Below are positions 51,249 through 61,600 of a DNA stretch of 64,000 bases, piece after piece. This stretch comes from Sporosarcina sp. Marseille-Q4943. Its GTDB lineage: Bacteria > Bacillota > Bacilli > Bacillales_A > Planococcaceae. Position 1 is the first letter of the stretch, and each line of letters opens with the position of its first letter. The notes beneath the pieces are model-generated. The model worked only from the letters and a program-made list of their open reading frames with translations. It was not told where the DNA came from and made no database searches. The DNA is taken from contig NZ_OX031157.1 in the NCBI RefSeq assembly GCF_943736995.1, positions 868,001-932,000 of the forward strand. The letters run 5' to 3'. A program made the position numbers and the translations under genes.

Positions 51249-51635
51249 TCACTTACTTCTTAAATCAAAAATTTCACTTGTATTGTTCCAATCTATTTTT
51301 ATAACTAACTCATCATTAGAAGTTGTAGAAGGAAAATTAGAACTAAATGATTTGTTGTCATACTTGCCTTCTTGATTTAACGTAACATCATTCTCACCGA
51401 AATTTATTACCCCATTATTTTTTGATTCCACATAATAATGAATAGCGTCAATTTCCTCTACGTTAATTCCTTTGTTCGTAAGCTGAATTTGATATGTTTC
51501 TTCTCCTTTCGTTTGAAGAACGGTTACTTCTGCTAACCAATTTTCACTTTCGCCAACAAACGTTAAGTCACTCTTATTCATTTGGCACGCAGATAATAAG
51601 AAAAAGATGAGTAGTATAAATAATTTCTTCAACAT
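51249..51635 (-). CDS. Putative lipoprotein
   Basis: Protein of 128 residues with a signal peptide and lipobox LLSAC (Cys17), so lipidated by Lgt. The rest has beta-rich character with no known domain. It is AT-rich and lies in a cluster of orphans that interrupts the trpP-hpr order. Confidence 0.7.
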   Translation of the reverse strand: MLKKLFILLIFFLLSACQMNKSDLTFVGESENWLAEVTVLQTKGEETYQIQLTNKGINVEEIDAIHYYVESKNNGVINFGENDVTLNQEGKYDNKSFSSNFPSTTSNDELVIKIDWNNTSEIFDLRSK

Positions 51636-51699
51636 ATCAACCCCATCATTAAGAGTAAAACACCTCCGATTTAAGTGAACCTCATCGAAGGTGTTACTA

Positions 51700-51867
51700 T
51701 CACCTTCCGACTCCCAATATCCCTATAGTAACAAGCGAGATTATAAAGCTCATAACAAGAGACATTCCCCAATCGACCTTCCTAGTTTGGCGGAATAAAA
51801 TATTTACGAAGCTACAAACAATAAAATTCGCAACGAACAGTACACCTAATAATATGAATGTTGTCAT
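51700..51867 (-). CDS. Small two-helix membrane protein
   Basis: Peptide of 55 residues, starting MTTFILLGVLFVANFIVC, with two hydrophobic stretches (about 4-24 and 33-52) split by RQTRKVDWG. GAGGTG lies 6 nt before ATG 51867. It is first in a minus-strand pair with the lipoprotein, 64 nt apart, and no family is known. Confidence 0.6.
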   Translation of the reverse strand: MTTFILLGVLFVANFIVCSFVNILFRQTRKVDWGMSLVMSFIISLVTIGILGVGR

Positions 51868-52071
51868 GGAGAACACCTCATTTACAACTTTTTACGATAC
51901 AGGAATATTTGGAATTATTTACTCACAAATCAAATGTATCACGACTTGAAATAGAAAGGAAATATTCTTTGAATTGTTATGTTATTGTTTCTTTACGTGG
52001 AAAGGCTATAGTTAGATTAAATAAAGCAATTAATAATATGAAAGCTTATAAGCTAAGAAAGGGTATATAAA

Positions 52072-52716
52072 ATGACTACCTTATTTCATATATATCGAAG
52101 TTCCACACGTTTTTCTTCATTTTCAAAACCAAAAATCCATCCAAGAGGTTTTACTTTAATTGAAGAACAATCTCTGGCTCCTACTCTTCAACGGTTCCAC
52201 TTCAAAAAGGACCATCAATTAATTCAGGTATTTCTTTATTCAAGCAGCATCCAAGAAGAGCTTTATATGTTAATTGAGGAATGCGAGCTGACAAACAGAT
52301 TTATGGAAGACTTGAGAACCAAAGATTATCATGATGCAAATGTAGATGTATTTCTAGTAGATACAAATCCAGCCAAGATAATAGAAGCGATTGAGCAAGC
52401 TGTAGATTTGCCCGAAGAAGCAGGGAAATTACACATATATGGTCAACAAATGTGGCATAGTGACGCTTTCATTGTTGGTAATCGCGAAGCTTTGGAAAGG
52501 TTGCGAAATGCAATAGACCAGGCATTACAATATGGTGAAAAACGTGAATTATTTTATCCAGAAGACAATGAAGCATTCGATTTGTATATTTCATGCACTG
52601 AAGATTCCTTTGCTATGAGTCAATTAGATCCGCCTTATCATGACCCTGAAATTTTCAGCAAACGAAAAAATCCCGTTCAAGCATTTCGATATTATCCGTT
52701 GACTAATGAAAAATAA
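52072..52716 (+). CDS. Hypothetical protein
   Basis: Soluble protein of 214 residues with no recognised family. It starts at ATG 52072 after AAGAAAGGG. It has a mixed alpha/beta pattern, and its C-terminal part includes LYISCTEDSFAMSQLDPPY. It is AT-rich, divergent from the small membrane protein, and part of the orphan cluster between yhaH and hpr. Confidence 0.6.
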   Translation: MTTLFHIYRSSTRFSSFSKPKIHPRGFTLIEEQSLAPTLQRFHFKKDHQLIQVFLYSSSIQEELYMLIEECELTNRFMEDLRTKDYHDANVDVFLVDTNPAKIIEAIEQAVDLPEEAGKLHIYGQQMWHSDAFIVGNREALERLRNAIDQALQYGEKRELFYPEDNEAFDLYISCTEDSFAMSQLDPPYHDPEIFSKRKNPVQAFRYYPLTNEK

Positions 52717-52831
52717 CATGGATTACAGTATGCCAATTCTTACTAGTTTGTTAAGTTAAAACATTTCGCTCATCAATATTCTTGACTATGAAAACAATCA
52801 GCCATGTGCAAAACGTTTATTAGTTGATTGT

Positions 52832-52945
52832 AGTGGAAGGCGGCGACTCCTGGGGGAAAAGCGTCAGCAGAAGACCCCGCAACGGAGCGAAGCGGAGTGA
52901 GGAGGCTGAAGCGACGCCCCCGGAAAGCGCCCGCCTGAAACGTAA
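52832..52945. repeat. REP-like palindromic element 4
   Basis: GGAAGGCGGCGACTCC at one end and GGAAAGCGCCCGCCTG at the other, with a core rich in GCAGAAGACCCCGC. It is the reverse orientation of elements 1-3 and lies 170 bp upstream of hpr. Confidence 0.7.
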
Positions 52946-53109
52946 ATCAACGTGCACAGAATAATTTTTTTACTGGAAAACCTCGCCAATCTCACGTTCT
53001 CACATCAAATCATTTAAGAATATATAGTATTTTTGGAATTTCGACTTTTTTATTCGAAGTTTTCCTGCTATAATGAAAAATGATAACTATTTGATGCTGG
53101 AGGTATTTC

Positions 53110-53709
53110 ATGACTGAGCAAAAGTTTTCCCAAAAAGAAGCAATGATTTATAGTCAACGTGTTGCCCAGATGTCAAAAGCACTTTGGAAAGCTGTCGAAA
53201 AAGATTGGCAGAAGTGGATAAAACCTTATGATTTGAATATTAATGAACATCATATTCTATGGATTGCATACCATCTGCAAGGCGCGACAATTTCAGACAT
53301 TGCAAAATTTGGCGTCATGCACGTGTCTACAGCTTTCAACTTCTCAAAAAAACTTGAAGAACGTGGCTACTTGCAATTCTTCAAGAAGGACGACGACCGT
53401 CGTAATACATACGTATCAGTCACCGAAGAAGGAGAAGAACTTCTTCTTGGCATGAATGAACACTATCATGACTCAGAACATGGGATCTTGGACGGATCAC
53501 TTCCGATTAAGAGTCTTTACGGAAAGTTCCCTGAGTTTTTGGAAGTCATGTCTGTCCTCCGAAATATTTACGGAGAAGATTTCATGGAAATATTCGAACT
53601 CGGCTTCAAAAGGATCGACCATTCTTTTGACGACGAGCTTGTCTCCTTAAGCCGCACTGAAAAGGAATCTTTAGAGTTCGCTGAATTGCAAGCAGTCGAA
53701 GAAAAATAA
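53110..53709 (+). CDS. hpr: HTH-type transcriptional regulator Hpr (ScoC)
   Basis: MarR-family transition-state regulator of 199 residues. The winged helix (about 45-120) has [20 protein letters not shown] and the wing [11 protein letters not shown]. In B. subtilis it represses proteases, peptide transporters and sporulation genes. A TATAAT at 53069-53074 is well placed as its -10. It follows GGAGG at the start. Confidence 0.93.
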   Translation: MTEQKFSQKEAMIYSQRVAQMSKALWKAVEKDWQKWIKPYDLNINEHHILWIAYHLQGATISDIAKFGVMHVSTAFNFSKKLEERGYLQFFKKDDDRRNTYVSVTEEGEELLLGMNEHYHDSEHGILDGSLPIKSLYGKFPEFLEVMSVLRNIYGEDFMEIFELGFKRIDHSFDDELVSLSRTEKESLEFAELQAVEEK

Positions 53710-53768
53710 TGTCATTTTTCGAGGCAGTCTGCTATGATGAAGTGAAGGCTTAAAGAGGAGGAATTGAT

Positions 53769-53954
53769 TTGATCCTTATCGTTACTGTCATGTTCTCATT
53801 GTTTTATTTATTTCAGATAAACAAGATGACTTTCGCTCTATGTCAATCGCGGGAAATCCCAGAAGAAAAGCAACCAAAAATATATCGTACCGTCAATATT
53901 CTAATTACGATTCTAATCCTTTCGTTCTATCTTGAAGTGCTATTGAACGTATAA
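53769..53954 (+). CDS. Small membrane protein of unknown role
   Basis: Protein of 61 residues with two hydrophobic helices (about 1-20 and 42-60) and a central polar loop. TTG 53769 is read as start because AGGAGG lies 7 nt upstream. It lies between hpr and prsA, where B. subtilis has small yha genes. No family is recognised. Confidence 0.6.
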   Translation: MILIVTVMFSLFYLFQINKMTFALCQSREIPEEKQPKIYRTVNILITILILSFYLEVLLNV

Positions 53955-53959
53955 GGTTA

Positions 53960-53998
53960 AAAAGTCCAGCTCCCTCAATGGAAGCTGGACTTTTTCTG
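53960..53998 (+). terminator. Terminator after the small gene
   Basis: AAAAGTCCAGCT and AGCTGGACTTTTT form a stem with a T-run, 6 nt after the stop. Confidence 0.85.
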
Positions 53999-53999
53999 T

Positions 54000-54092
54000 T
54001 TAGTACAAGAATGCAGCTCCGACGATGATCAAAAGAATGAACAACACAACGATCAACGCGAATCCAGAAGAGCCATGGCCATATCCACTCAT
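54000..54092 (-). CDS. YjcZ-family sporulation peptide
   Basis: Peptide of 30 residues, starting MSGYGHGSSGFAL, with one hydrophobic helix (about 11-30) ending IIVGAAFLY. This matches the YjcZ family of tiny membrane peptides made in sporulating Bacillales. GGAGGTG precedes ATG 54092. It is divergent from prsA and supports the spore-former assignment. Confidence 0.9.
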   Translation of the reverse strand: MSGYGHGSSGFALIVVLFILLIIVGAAFLY

Positions 54093-54232
54093 TAGGGCAC
54101 CTCCTCTCTCTTTGTATCCTATGCGCACGACAATTGACGTTTTAGGCATTTGGTAAGGAACCTTTTTGTTTTATGGTCGTTTTTATGGTATAGTTTCAAT
54201 TGTTGTAGATAAAAGTTAGGGGAGAAAATACC

Positions 54233-55111
54233 ATGAAAAAAACAGTCCTTGCAATGACGATGGCGGCTTCAGTTCTGACACTTGCAGCATGTAACAATGA
54301 TCAAAAAGCGGCTGATGATGAAATTATCGCAACTACCAAAGTCGGAAATATTACAAAAGAAGATCTATATGAAGAGATGAAAGATGCAATTGGTATACAA
54401 GTAGTTGAAAATTTGCTTCTTCAACAAGCGTTGGAGACCGAATATAAGATTTCCGACAAGGAATTGAAAGAGGAAATCAAAAAGCAAAAAGAAGCTTTTG
54501 GTGATAATTTTGACATGTACCTCCAACAACAAGGTATCACTGAAAAATTCTTCGAGAAGAATGTAAAATCACAAATGCTTCAGAAGAAAATGATCGATTC
54601 ACTAAAAGTGTCCGATGAGGATGTCGCAAAAGGCGTGGAACGTGCAAAAACGGAAGTCCATGCCCGTCATATCGTCGTGAAAGACGAAAAGACCGCAAAC
54701 GAAGTATTGTCGAAATTGAAAGATGGCGGAGATTTCGCTGAACTGGCGAAGGAATATTCCACTGAGCCAGTTGCAGAACAAACGGGCGGAGACCTCGGAT
54801 GGTTCGGTCCTGGCAAAATGGTGCAGGAGTTTGAAGATGCGGCTTATTCCCTTAAAAAAGGTGAAATTAGCGAGCCTGTAAAGACAAGCTTCGGCTACCA
54901 TATCATTGAATTGCTCGACACTCGTAAGACTGAAACCGAAAAAACAGAAGAAGAAATTACAGCGGAAATCGAGGACGGATTGAAACGCGTCCAATTCGAA
55001 GAGAAGCTTCAAGAACTGATTAAAGCTGCTGACGTCGACATTAAAGTCGATGAGTTCAAAAAAGCTTTGGATGCGTATTTACCAGCAAAAGCTGACACGG
55101 ATAAGAAGTAA
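54233..55111 (+). CDS. prsA: Foldase lipoprotein PrsA
   Basis: Peptidyl-prolyl isomerase of 292 residues that folds secreted proteins outside the membrane. The signal peptide ends in LTLAAC with Cys20 for lipidation by Lgt. The parvulin domain is at about 133-225 ([45 protein letters not shown]), flanked by NC-domain helices. ATG 54233 follows AGGGGAG. It is read towards yhaM with a shared terminator. Confidence 0.95.
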   Translation: MKKTVLAMTMAASVLTLAACNNDQKAADDEIIATTKVGNITKEDLYEEMKDAIGIQVVENLLLQQALETEYKISDKELKEEIKKQKEAFGDNFDMYLQQQGITEKFFEKNVKSQMLQKKMIDSLKVSDEDVAKGVERAKTEVHARHIVVKDEKTANEVLSKLKDGGDFAELAKEYSTEPVAEQTGGDLGWFGPGKMVQEFEDAAYSLKKGEISEPVKTSFGYHIIELLDTRKTETEKTEEEITAEIEDGLKRVQFEEKLQELIKAADVDIKVDEFKKALDAYLPAKADTDKK

Positions 55112-55116
55112 TAAAA

Positions 55117-55155
55117 TAAGGGCTGCAGCTAATCGATCAACCATCGACTTGCTGC
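55117..55155. terminator. Bidirectional terminator between prsA and yhaM
   Basis: GGGCTGCAGC..GCTGCAGCCC stem with A-rich and T-rich flanks, serving both converging genes. Confidence 0.85.
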
Positions 55156-55164
55156 AGCCCTATT

Positions 55165-56103
55165 TTATTCTATATTGGGTTTATAGAACGAACGGTTATC
55201 AAGAGGGAAAATCCTTTCCGTAAATTCACCGTTTGCCGTTTTGGACATCGCCCTGTCGAGCATATTCATTTTCGCATCAATATTATCGATATAATGAAGA
55301 ATCTCTGCTTCCATTAACATCGGACGTTTCGGGCTTCCCCACTCCTCTTTGCCATGGTGGGACAGCACCATATGCTGAAGAAGCATCACTTCTTCCCCAG
55401 TAATATCGAGTTCATCCGCAGCTTTCGATATTTCATTTACCATAATCGTAATATGACCGAGCAAGTTCCCTTCGACTGTATATTGCGTTCCGATAGGGCC
55501 GGACAACTCTATGACCTTTCCAACGTCATGCAAGATGATTCCAGCGTACAGCAGATCTTTATTCAATGAAGGATATAATTCGGCAATCGCCTTGCCGAGC
55601 TTCAGCATGGACACGACATGGTCGAGCAACCCCGATACATAGTCGTGATGGTTTCTCGTAGCAGCCGGATAAACGAGGAAGGCTGATTGGTGTTTCTTCA
55701 ACAGATGTCTCGTAATCCGCTGGATATGTGGATTTTTCATTTCGAAGAAATATTGTAGTAATTCTTCAAATAACACTTCCTTGCTTTTCGCTGAAGATGG
55801 GACGAGATCTGAAATCGTCACACCTTCCTCTTCTTTCACAGGACGGATGCTTTTAATGCGCAGCTGGTTTTTACCCCTGTATTCATGCACTTCTCCGCCG
55901 ACTTTGACGATTGTCGCGGCCGCATACAGACGCTCCTGTTCTTCACCCGTATCCCAAAGCTTCGCCTCTATATCACCACTCTTATCTTGCAAAATGAGTG
56001 TCATAAAAGGGCTTCCCTGTTGGGTAATGCCTTTCGTCGATTGTTTAATGAGTAAATATAGGTCAATCGGCTCCCCGACTTGATGTTCCAATAATTTTTT
56101 CAT
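55165..56103 (-). CDS. yhaM: 3'-5' exoribonuclease YhaM
   Basis: Exoribonuclease of 312 residues, with an OB-fold tRNA_anti domain (about 10-95) and an HD phosphohydrolase-type catalytic domain (about 155-300). The HD motif is ILHDVGKV with the later [15 protein letters not shown]. It starts at ATG 56103, overlapping yhaN by 4 nt. It is the last gene of yhaO-yhaN-yhaM. Confidence 0.95.
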   Translation of the reverse strand: MKKLLEHQVGEPIDLYLLIKQSTKGITQQGSPFMTLILQDKSGDIEAKLWDTGEEQERLYAAATIVKVGGEVHEYRGKNQLRIKSIRPVKEEEGVTISDLVPSSAKSKEVLFEELLQYFFEMKNPHIQRITRHLLKKHQSAFLVYPAATRNHHDYVSGLLDHVVSMLKLGKAIAELYPSLNKDLLYAGIILHDVGKVIELSGPIGTQYTVEGNLLGHITIMVNEISKAADELDITGEEVMLLQHMVLSHHGKEEWGSPKRPMLMEAEILHYIDNIDAKMNMLDRAMSKTANGEFTERIFPLDNRSFYKPNIE

Positions 56104-58988
56104 CGCGTCATCGCCCCCTTGGCGCTTCCAATGTCGGAAACGTTAATAATCGTTGCATTTGTCCAGTATTCTACTATCTTATCATGACATGTGAAGTAGA
56201 TGAACTGGTGCTTCGCACTTAGCCGCTCCAATATTGCCGTCATTCGTGAAAATCTCGTTTCATCAAAGTGGACAAAAGGATCATCCAACAACAACGGAAA
56301 AGGAGCTGTCTCCTCTTTTGCGGCTGCCAGCGACAGTCGTAAGGCAATATACGCCTGTTCCTTCGTCGCCTGGCTTAGCTCAATGATCGGATAATGTTGT
56401 CCGTTACGGGCAATGGCCTGGAAGTAACCATTTTCCGATAATGCGAGTGACATATACGTCCCGCCTGTCAGTTCACTGAATATTTTCTCGGCCCTGCTCA
56501 GCACTTCGGGCAGCCTTTTCTCCTTTAACTCTTCCATCATGCCTGTGATCGCTTCTACGATTGCTTGGCGGACTGACCACTGTTTCGCGAGCTCGGCAAA
56601 CTCAGCCTTTTTCATTTCAAACATCTGCTGCTTCCGCTGATAGGAGTCATCCGTCAACAACTTCTCCGTTTCCACTTCCAATGAGGTCTTCTCCTTCACG
56701 AGCGACCCCATCTGTTCTTCCAGTCGGGCAAGTTCCGTGCCGACTTGGTGGACATCTTCCCGGAGCTGGTTTTCCGAGCGTCCAATCTGGTCCTCTACAG
56801 AGCCAAGCGCAGCCAACTGGGATTCGACATCTTCGATTTGATGCGTCAACGTCAGCGTTTCCTGGTATGCCGCATACGCTTTGTAATACTGTTCTTCCGT
56901 CTCCACTCCGGCTTCAGCGAACAGCTCGAGTTGTTGGCTGCGCAAGGATGTTGCCAGCTCTTCCGCTTCTTGCTTCTGCGTTTGGTACTCTTCAATCCTA
57001 TGACTCAACGTGTTAAATAATTGCATCTTCTCTTTCAAAGAGATGTATTCCGATCGCAATGTGTCATAAATGGATGATTCCGGCACGTCAATCGAGATAA
57101 GCCTCTCCACTTCTGCTTGCCTCAAGTGGATATTATCTTGAATCGTTACCGATTGACGTTCAATGTCTTCAAGCTCGCGTTCAATCTCCTGCAGCGAGCG
57201 TGCCATGCCGAAAAACTCATGAAGGATGCCGGAGTTCGGTATTTTCCGAAGGCCGTACGCAAGAAAGAAGCTGTTTAATGAAAATTCTAGACGTTCCTTC
57301 CCCTGCACGATCGCCCCATACTCTTCTTCCAATACGCCCATTTTCCGTTCGATTGTCTCGGCCGCCTCGGTTAGCCGGCTTTGTCTCTGTTCATAGTCTT
57401 GCACTTTCATAATGAAAGCTTCCATCGTCGCTGCCTGTCCTTCATAGGCGTCGACGAACCGCTCCATTTCAGCATCTTTCTTTGTCGGCTGACCGCTCCG
57501 TTTCCCGAATTTCAAAATTGCGGCAATGACCGCAAGGCACGCGCCAAGCCCGACGACGATCCATTGGTCACTAATCAATCCTACTATGGACATGAGTGCC
57601 GCCACGACTAGGAGAATCAGAAGCATTTGTTGGTTTCCGTTACCCTGATTCGACCGGCTCATTTGCACATACGCTTTCGCTTCGGCCAATCTGCTTCTAA
57701 TGGACGGCCACTCCTCCGCTTGCTTCCTTTCCATTTCTGTCGGGGAAAACTTTTGCAATGAAAGCTGCTCGTTTCGGATATCCCGCAGTTCATTCTCCAA
57801 TTGGGAAAGCTGTCGATCCATATACCCGATTTGTCGACCCATTTCATCCAACTGTTGCAGTTGTTCATATAGATGCTCTTCCTGATGGATGGAAACGTCC
57901 GCACGCAACAACGCTTCCGACTTATCCAAGCCTAAACGATCTAGCAACCGCAACCGCTTCACATTCAACTGAGCCTTACTATCGCGGATTGAGCCGAGTG
58001 TCGACCGCCAATCATGCCATTCCGGCTCGCGTGCAAGCATTCTCTCGATTTCTGACAGCATTTCAGGACGCGGAGAATCGGGCATCTTCTGTTCCATCGC
58101 CGCGATTTCTGCTTCCAAACCTCGCTTCTTCGCTACCATCTCAGTCAATCTGCCGCTTATCACTTCAAAACGGCGGATGCCGTCAGACGGAAAAGAAGAC
58201 GTCCTCACTTCTTCCAGTCTACTTGCGAGTTTTCGTTTCCTCTCCTTCAACGGCAATAATTGCAGCTCCAGTTCGAGAGCTCGATGTTGCTCCCGCAATG
58301 AATCATACGCTCGTTTAGCTTCGTCCCATTCCCTTTCGATTTCGTGGATCCTGTTCATTTTCGGAGCGTATGCCGCCATTCGCTCCTGTTCGCTTTTCAG
58401 CTCTTTCTCCATTTCCTTCAACTCGGTTGCCCTAACATTCATTTCGGGATTCCGACCGGTTTTTTTGAACAAATCCCCCAATTCCTTCTCCATCTTCTTT
58501 TCAACACGTAATAATGTGTCGACGCCGGTTGTGCCTGACGAGAGGAGCGTCCGGCTCAATTCGGTCTCATCCATCCGCTCAAAGCCTTGCAATTGAAGAA
58601 GCGAAAACGAGAAAACCGATTCAAACGAAGCACGGTCGTATTGCCTCACTAATGCTGCTACAGCTTCTTCTCCTCCTTGCGTGCCATCTTCGAAACAGAC
58701 AGTGACATCCCCTGCTGATTTTCCTTGCACCCGTTCGATGATGCAGTAGCCATGGACTTCGTCTTGCAAATGGACTTGGCCGCCGAATTTGCCGCCCGCT
58801 TTCGGTTCGTATCGAAGCTGTGCACTATTCTTTTGCGGGAAACCGAAAAGTGTTTGCACGATGAATTGCTGGATCGTCGTCTTTCCCGCTTCGTTATGAC
58901 CGTAGATTACATTTATGCCGTCACTGAAATCGATCGTCTTGTTTTCATGCTTCCCGAAGCCGTAAATGACTATTTTTCGTATTTTCAC
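56100..58988 (-). CDS. yhaN: SbcC/SMC-like ATPase (YhaN type)
   Basis: Protein of 962 residues. Walker A is [14 protein letters not shown] (about 30-43), Walker B is [12 protein letters not shown] near residue 888, and coiled coils fill the middle. Two hydrophobic helices near residues 455-495 ([32 protein letters not shown]) set it apart from classical SbcC. With YhaO it forms a Rad50/Mre11-like pair in B. subtilis. It overlaps both neighbours by 4 nt. Confidence 0.9.
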   Translation of the reverse strand: MKIRKIVIYGFGKHENKTIDFSDGINVIYGHNEAGKTTIQQFIVQTLFGFPQKNSAQLRYEPKAGGKFGGQVHLQDEVHGYCIIERVQGKSAGDVTVCFEDGTQGGEEAVAALVRQYDRASFESVFSFSLLQLQGFERMDETELSRTLLSSGTTGVDTLLRVEKKMEKELGDLFKKTGRNPEMNVRATELKEMEKELKSEQERMAAYAPKMNRIHEIEREWDEAKRAYDSLREQHRALELELQLLPLKERKRKLASRLEEVRTSSFPSDGIRRFEVISGRLTEMVAKKRGLEAEIAAMEQKMPDSPRPEMLSEIERMLAREPEWHDWRSTLGSIRDSKAQLNVKRLRLLDRLGLDKSEALLRADVSIHQEEHLYEQLQQLDEMGRQIGYMDRQLSQLENELRDIRNEQLSLQKFSPTEMERKQAEEWPSIRSRLAEAKAYVQMSRSNQGNGNQQMLLILLVVAALMSIVGLISDQWIVVGLGACLAVIAAILKFGKRSGQPTKKDAEMERFVDAYEGQAATMEAFIMKVQDYEQRQSRLTEAAETIERKMGVLEEEYGAIVQGKERLEFSLNSFFLAYGLRKIPNSGILHEFFGMARSLQEIERELEDIERQSVTIQDNIHLRQAEVERLISIDVPESSIYDTLRSEYISLKEKMQLFNTLSHRIEEYQTQKQEAEELATSLRSQQLELFAEAGVETEEQYYKAYAAYQETLTLTHQIEDVESQLAALGSVEDQIGRSENQLREDVHQVGTELARLEEQMGSLVKEKTSLEVETEKLLTDDSYQRKQQMFEMKKAEFAELAKQWSVRQAIVEAITGMMEELKEKRLPEVLSRAEKIFSELTGGTYMSLALSENGYFQAIARNGQHYPIIELSQATKEQAYIALRLSLAAAKEETAPFPLLLDDPFVHFDETRFSRMTAILERLSAKHQFIYFTCHDKIVEYWTNATIINVSDIGSAKGAMTR

Positions 58989-60214
58989 CGAATCACCTCC
59001 AACTCGGTCGGTAATTCATTCAATAAGTGCCTCTCCACTTCATTCCGTAAATCGCGGATGTCCTCTTCCGTCAACGGATCAAGGTATCGGGCAGTCCGTA
59101 CATGTTGGTAAAGATCTCCTAGTACTTGCTTCCACTGTTCGGGTGACCAGCTGTCGACTTGTCCAAGCACGGAATCCACAAGCGCATTGTTCTCCTTATT
59201 ATGAAGAGTCACTGTGCTTGTTAAGCGTTGCACCCATACAAACGACTCCTTGCCATCCATCACTTCCCGGATCGCGTCCAGCCAGACGTCTTCGGCAGTC
59301 TGTGCAAAAAAAGCGGCCGTCTCCTCATCGAGATTAAGGATTTCAACATCGACGACCGATGGGCCATTTTCCGTAGCGAATGAAAGAAGTGCCTCTTCGC
59401 AATTAGCGAGCCATTCATTTGCATGTCGAATATTTACACACGGAATTTGAACTTTCCCGAAATGAACGGCAGATGTCCGAACGAATGAAAGGACTGCACC
59501 CGATTTACTGAGCTCCACTTCGTAAAACCCTTTTTCACCAGATTCATTCCGGTGACGTCCTTGGATATTCCCGGGATATACGATAGGTGGGTCTTCCGAT
59601 AATTGCTGACGCAAATGGATATGGCCCAACGCCCAGTAATCATAATGCTTCGACTGCAGCTCCCCGATCGTGAAAGGCGAGTAGACCGCATGCGTATCAT
59701 TTCCTGCGATGCTGCCGTGCAACAATCCGATATGGAAGGAGTAGTTGTCTGAAGCAACGGGATAGTTGCTGATCATTTCTTCCCGGACATGCCTATTCGG
59801 ATAACTGAAGCCATGGAGCACAACGTCCAGCCCCCTTACCGTCAAAGACACTTCTTCCACTTCCCCTGAAAATTCGTGTACGTTTGGCGGCAGCTCGAAA
59901 CGGGTCCAATTCCCACTCAGATGATCATGGTTCCCATACGTGATATAAACGGGGATCCCCGCTTCATGCAGCTTTTCCATTCCTTCTTGGAACTTCCGCT
60001 GGGCACGCAAACTTCGATCTTCGCCGTCATATATATCCCCGACAATTAATAGAAAGTCCGGGGATGTTTCCACAGCATAGTCAATTAATCGGTTGAATGC
60101 GGTGAATGTGCTTTCCCGCAATTCATTCAAACGTGTTGGCGGTAGTCCTGTCATCCCTTTGAACGGACTATCGAGATGCAAATCTGCCGTATGTATAAAC
60201 CGGATTGTAGACAA
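58985..60214 (-). CDS. yhaO: Mre11/SbcD-like metallophosphoesterase (YhaO type)
   Basis: Protein of 409 residues with the calcineurin-like phosphoesterase fold: HTADLHLDSPF, VGDIYDGEDR, YGNHDHLSG, LLHGSIAGN and WALGHIHLR. It is the nuclease partner of YhaN. TTG 60214 is the chosen start (MSTIRFIHTADLH), since it matches the B. subtilis length and AAGGGAAG lies 9 nt upstream. The longer frame to 60259 has no site. Confidence 0.9.
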   Translation of the reverse strand: MSTIRFIHTADLHLDSPFKGMTGLPPTRLNELRESTFTAFNRLIDYAVETSPDFLLIVGDIYDGEDRSLRAQRKFQEGMEKLHEAGIPVYITYGNHDHLSGNWTRFELPPNVHEFSGEVEEVSLTVRGLDVVLHGFSYPNRHVREEMISNYPVASDNYSFHIGLLHGSIAGNDTHAVYSPFTIGELQSKHYDYWALGHIHLRQQLSEDPPIVYPGNIQGRHRNESGEKGFYEVELSKSGAVLSFVRTSAVHFGKVQIPCVNIRHANEWLANCEEALLSFATENGPSVVDVEILNLDEETAAFFAQTAEDVWLDAIREVMDGKESFVWVQRLTSTVTLHNKENNALVDSVLGQVDSWSPEQWKQVLGDLYQHVRTARYLDPLTEEDIRDLRNEVERHLLNELPTELEVIR

Positions 60215-60294
60215 AAAGCATCTTCCCTTCCTAACGAATATTTGTTCTAATTTTACCATATGCGCAAGAGTAATAGAAAATATAACAACGAAAA

Positions 60295-60337
60295 AAGCCG
60301 CTGTCCGTCAATCTTTCCGACGAAAAACGGCTTTCTA
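60295..60337 (-). terminator. Terminator of the ABC exporter pair
   Basis: GAAAGCCG..TCGTC pairs with GACGG..CGGCTTTTTT on the minus strand, separating the pair from yhaO. Confidence 0.75.
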
Positions 60338-61600
60338 TCATTCTTTACCTAATTGAATCGCTTTTTTGATGTCTTTCAGTGAACGGGAAGGTCCATACAT
60401 GAGAACTCCGCCACGGTAAACTCTCGCTCCAAACCAGCCGAGGATGAAAATCGTCAATAGCATAATGGCGATGGCCAAAAGCGGTTCCCACATAGGTAAA
60501 TCGAGCATTCCCACCCGCAAAAACATGACGAGCGGAGCAAAGAATGGGAAGTACGAAGCGTATGTCACATAGCCGAGTTCTGGATTGCCCAAGCCTGTCA
60601 TGGCAATGAGGAAAGCCACTACAATCAGCAAGGACATCGGCATAATCATTTGCTGGACATCCTCCGTCCTGCTGACCAATGAACCTAATAAAGCGGCAAG
60701 AGTAGCATAGAGGAAGTAGCCTAGTATAAAGAATACCGCCGCATATACCAATGTGCTGAGGCTTACATCTTGCAAACTGAAGAAATCTGAAAATCCGCCA
60801 GGCACTTCCGTAGCAGACGTTTTGAAGGCGATAAAGCCGACAACTCCATAAATGAAGATCTGTAATATCCCTAGCGACCCGATACCCAACACCTTCGCAA
60901 ACATATGCTTCACGGGTGAGACGCTCGAAATGAGGATTTCCATCACTCTCGATGATTTTTCAGTCGCCACGTCCATCGCAATCATGCTCGAATACAAGAT
61001 GACTGCAAAATAGATGACAAACATGAGGACATAGACGAGGACTCTTGCTTGGCCTAGTTCCTCTTCCGATTTTGCGGAAGGCGAGACATTTTTCTGCTCA
61101 AACTGGATCGGTGTAAACAACGTTTGCACTTGCGTACCCGTCAGTGATAGCTCCTCCGCTTTCAATTCCGTCTGGATTGATTGCAGTGCATCCTGGATAC
61201 GCCGCGGCACTGAAAAGTCCATCATGCTCATCGTCGTATATTCCGCATGGATTGTTCCTTGTTCATCGACCGAAAGAGCTAGAAATGAGTTGATTTCACC
61301 GGACGAGACTTTATCGGCAAGAACCTCCTCCGTTTCACTGGCCGCTTCGACAGTGATATCGTACTCTCCAGCCGCTAGCTGAGATTGCAGCCTGTCAACG
61401 ACGATTCCACTCTCATCCACGACTTGAAGGACTTCTTGTGAATCGCCTGTTCCTGTGACGTTTTGTACCGTATCGATGATCTTTGAAAAATTCGCGAGCA
61501 GGAAGATCGCAACGATCATGATTGCAGTTGTAATGATGAAAGACTTGGACTTTGCCTTCGACGAAAATGCCTGTTTAAAGATAATCCAAAACTCACGCAT
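60338..61600 (-). CDS. ABC transporter permease (YhaP/NatB-like)
   Basis: Membrane protein of 420 residues: a first helix (about 20-40), a large external domain (about 45-190) and five to six helices after it, the plan of the ABC-2 permease family. In B. subtilis YhaP pairs with YhaQ. NatB relatives extrude sodium. ATG 61600 (MREFWIIFKQAF) has GGGGAAAG before it and overlaps the ATPase gene by 8 nt. Confidence 0.85.
   Translation of the reverse strand: MREFWIIFKQAFSSKAKSKSFIITTAIMIVAIFLLANFSKIIDTVQNVTGTGDSQEVLQVVDESGIVVDRLQSQLAAGEYDITVEAASETEEVLADKVSSGEINSFLALSVDEQGTIHAEYTTMSMMDFSVPRRIQDALQSIQTELKAEELSLTGTQVQTLFTPIQFEQKNVSPSAKSEEELGQARVLVYVLMFVIYFAVILYSSMIAMDVATEKSSRVMEILISSVSPVKHMFAKVLGIGSLGILQIFIYGVVGFIAFKTSATEVPGGFSDFFSLQDVSLSTLVYAAVFFILGYFLYATLAALLGSLVSRTEDVQQMIMPMSLLIVVAFLIAMTGLGNPELGYVTYASYFPFFAPLVMFLRVGMLDLPMWEPLLAIAIMLLTIFILGWFGARVYRGGVLMYGPSRSLKDIKKAIQLGKE

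Noticed and set aside
51858-52070. 70-residue plus-strand frame before the 214-residue gene
   Set aside because: It overlaps the start of the minus-strand membrane peptide and lacks a good start site.
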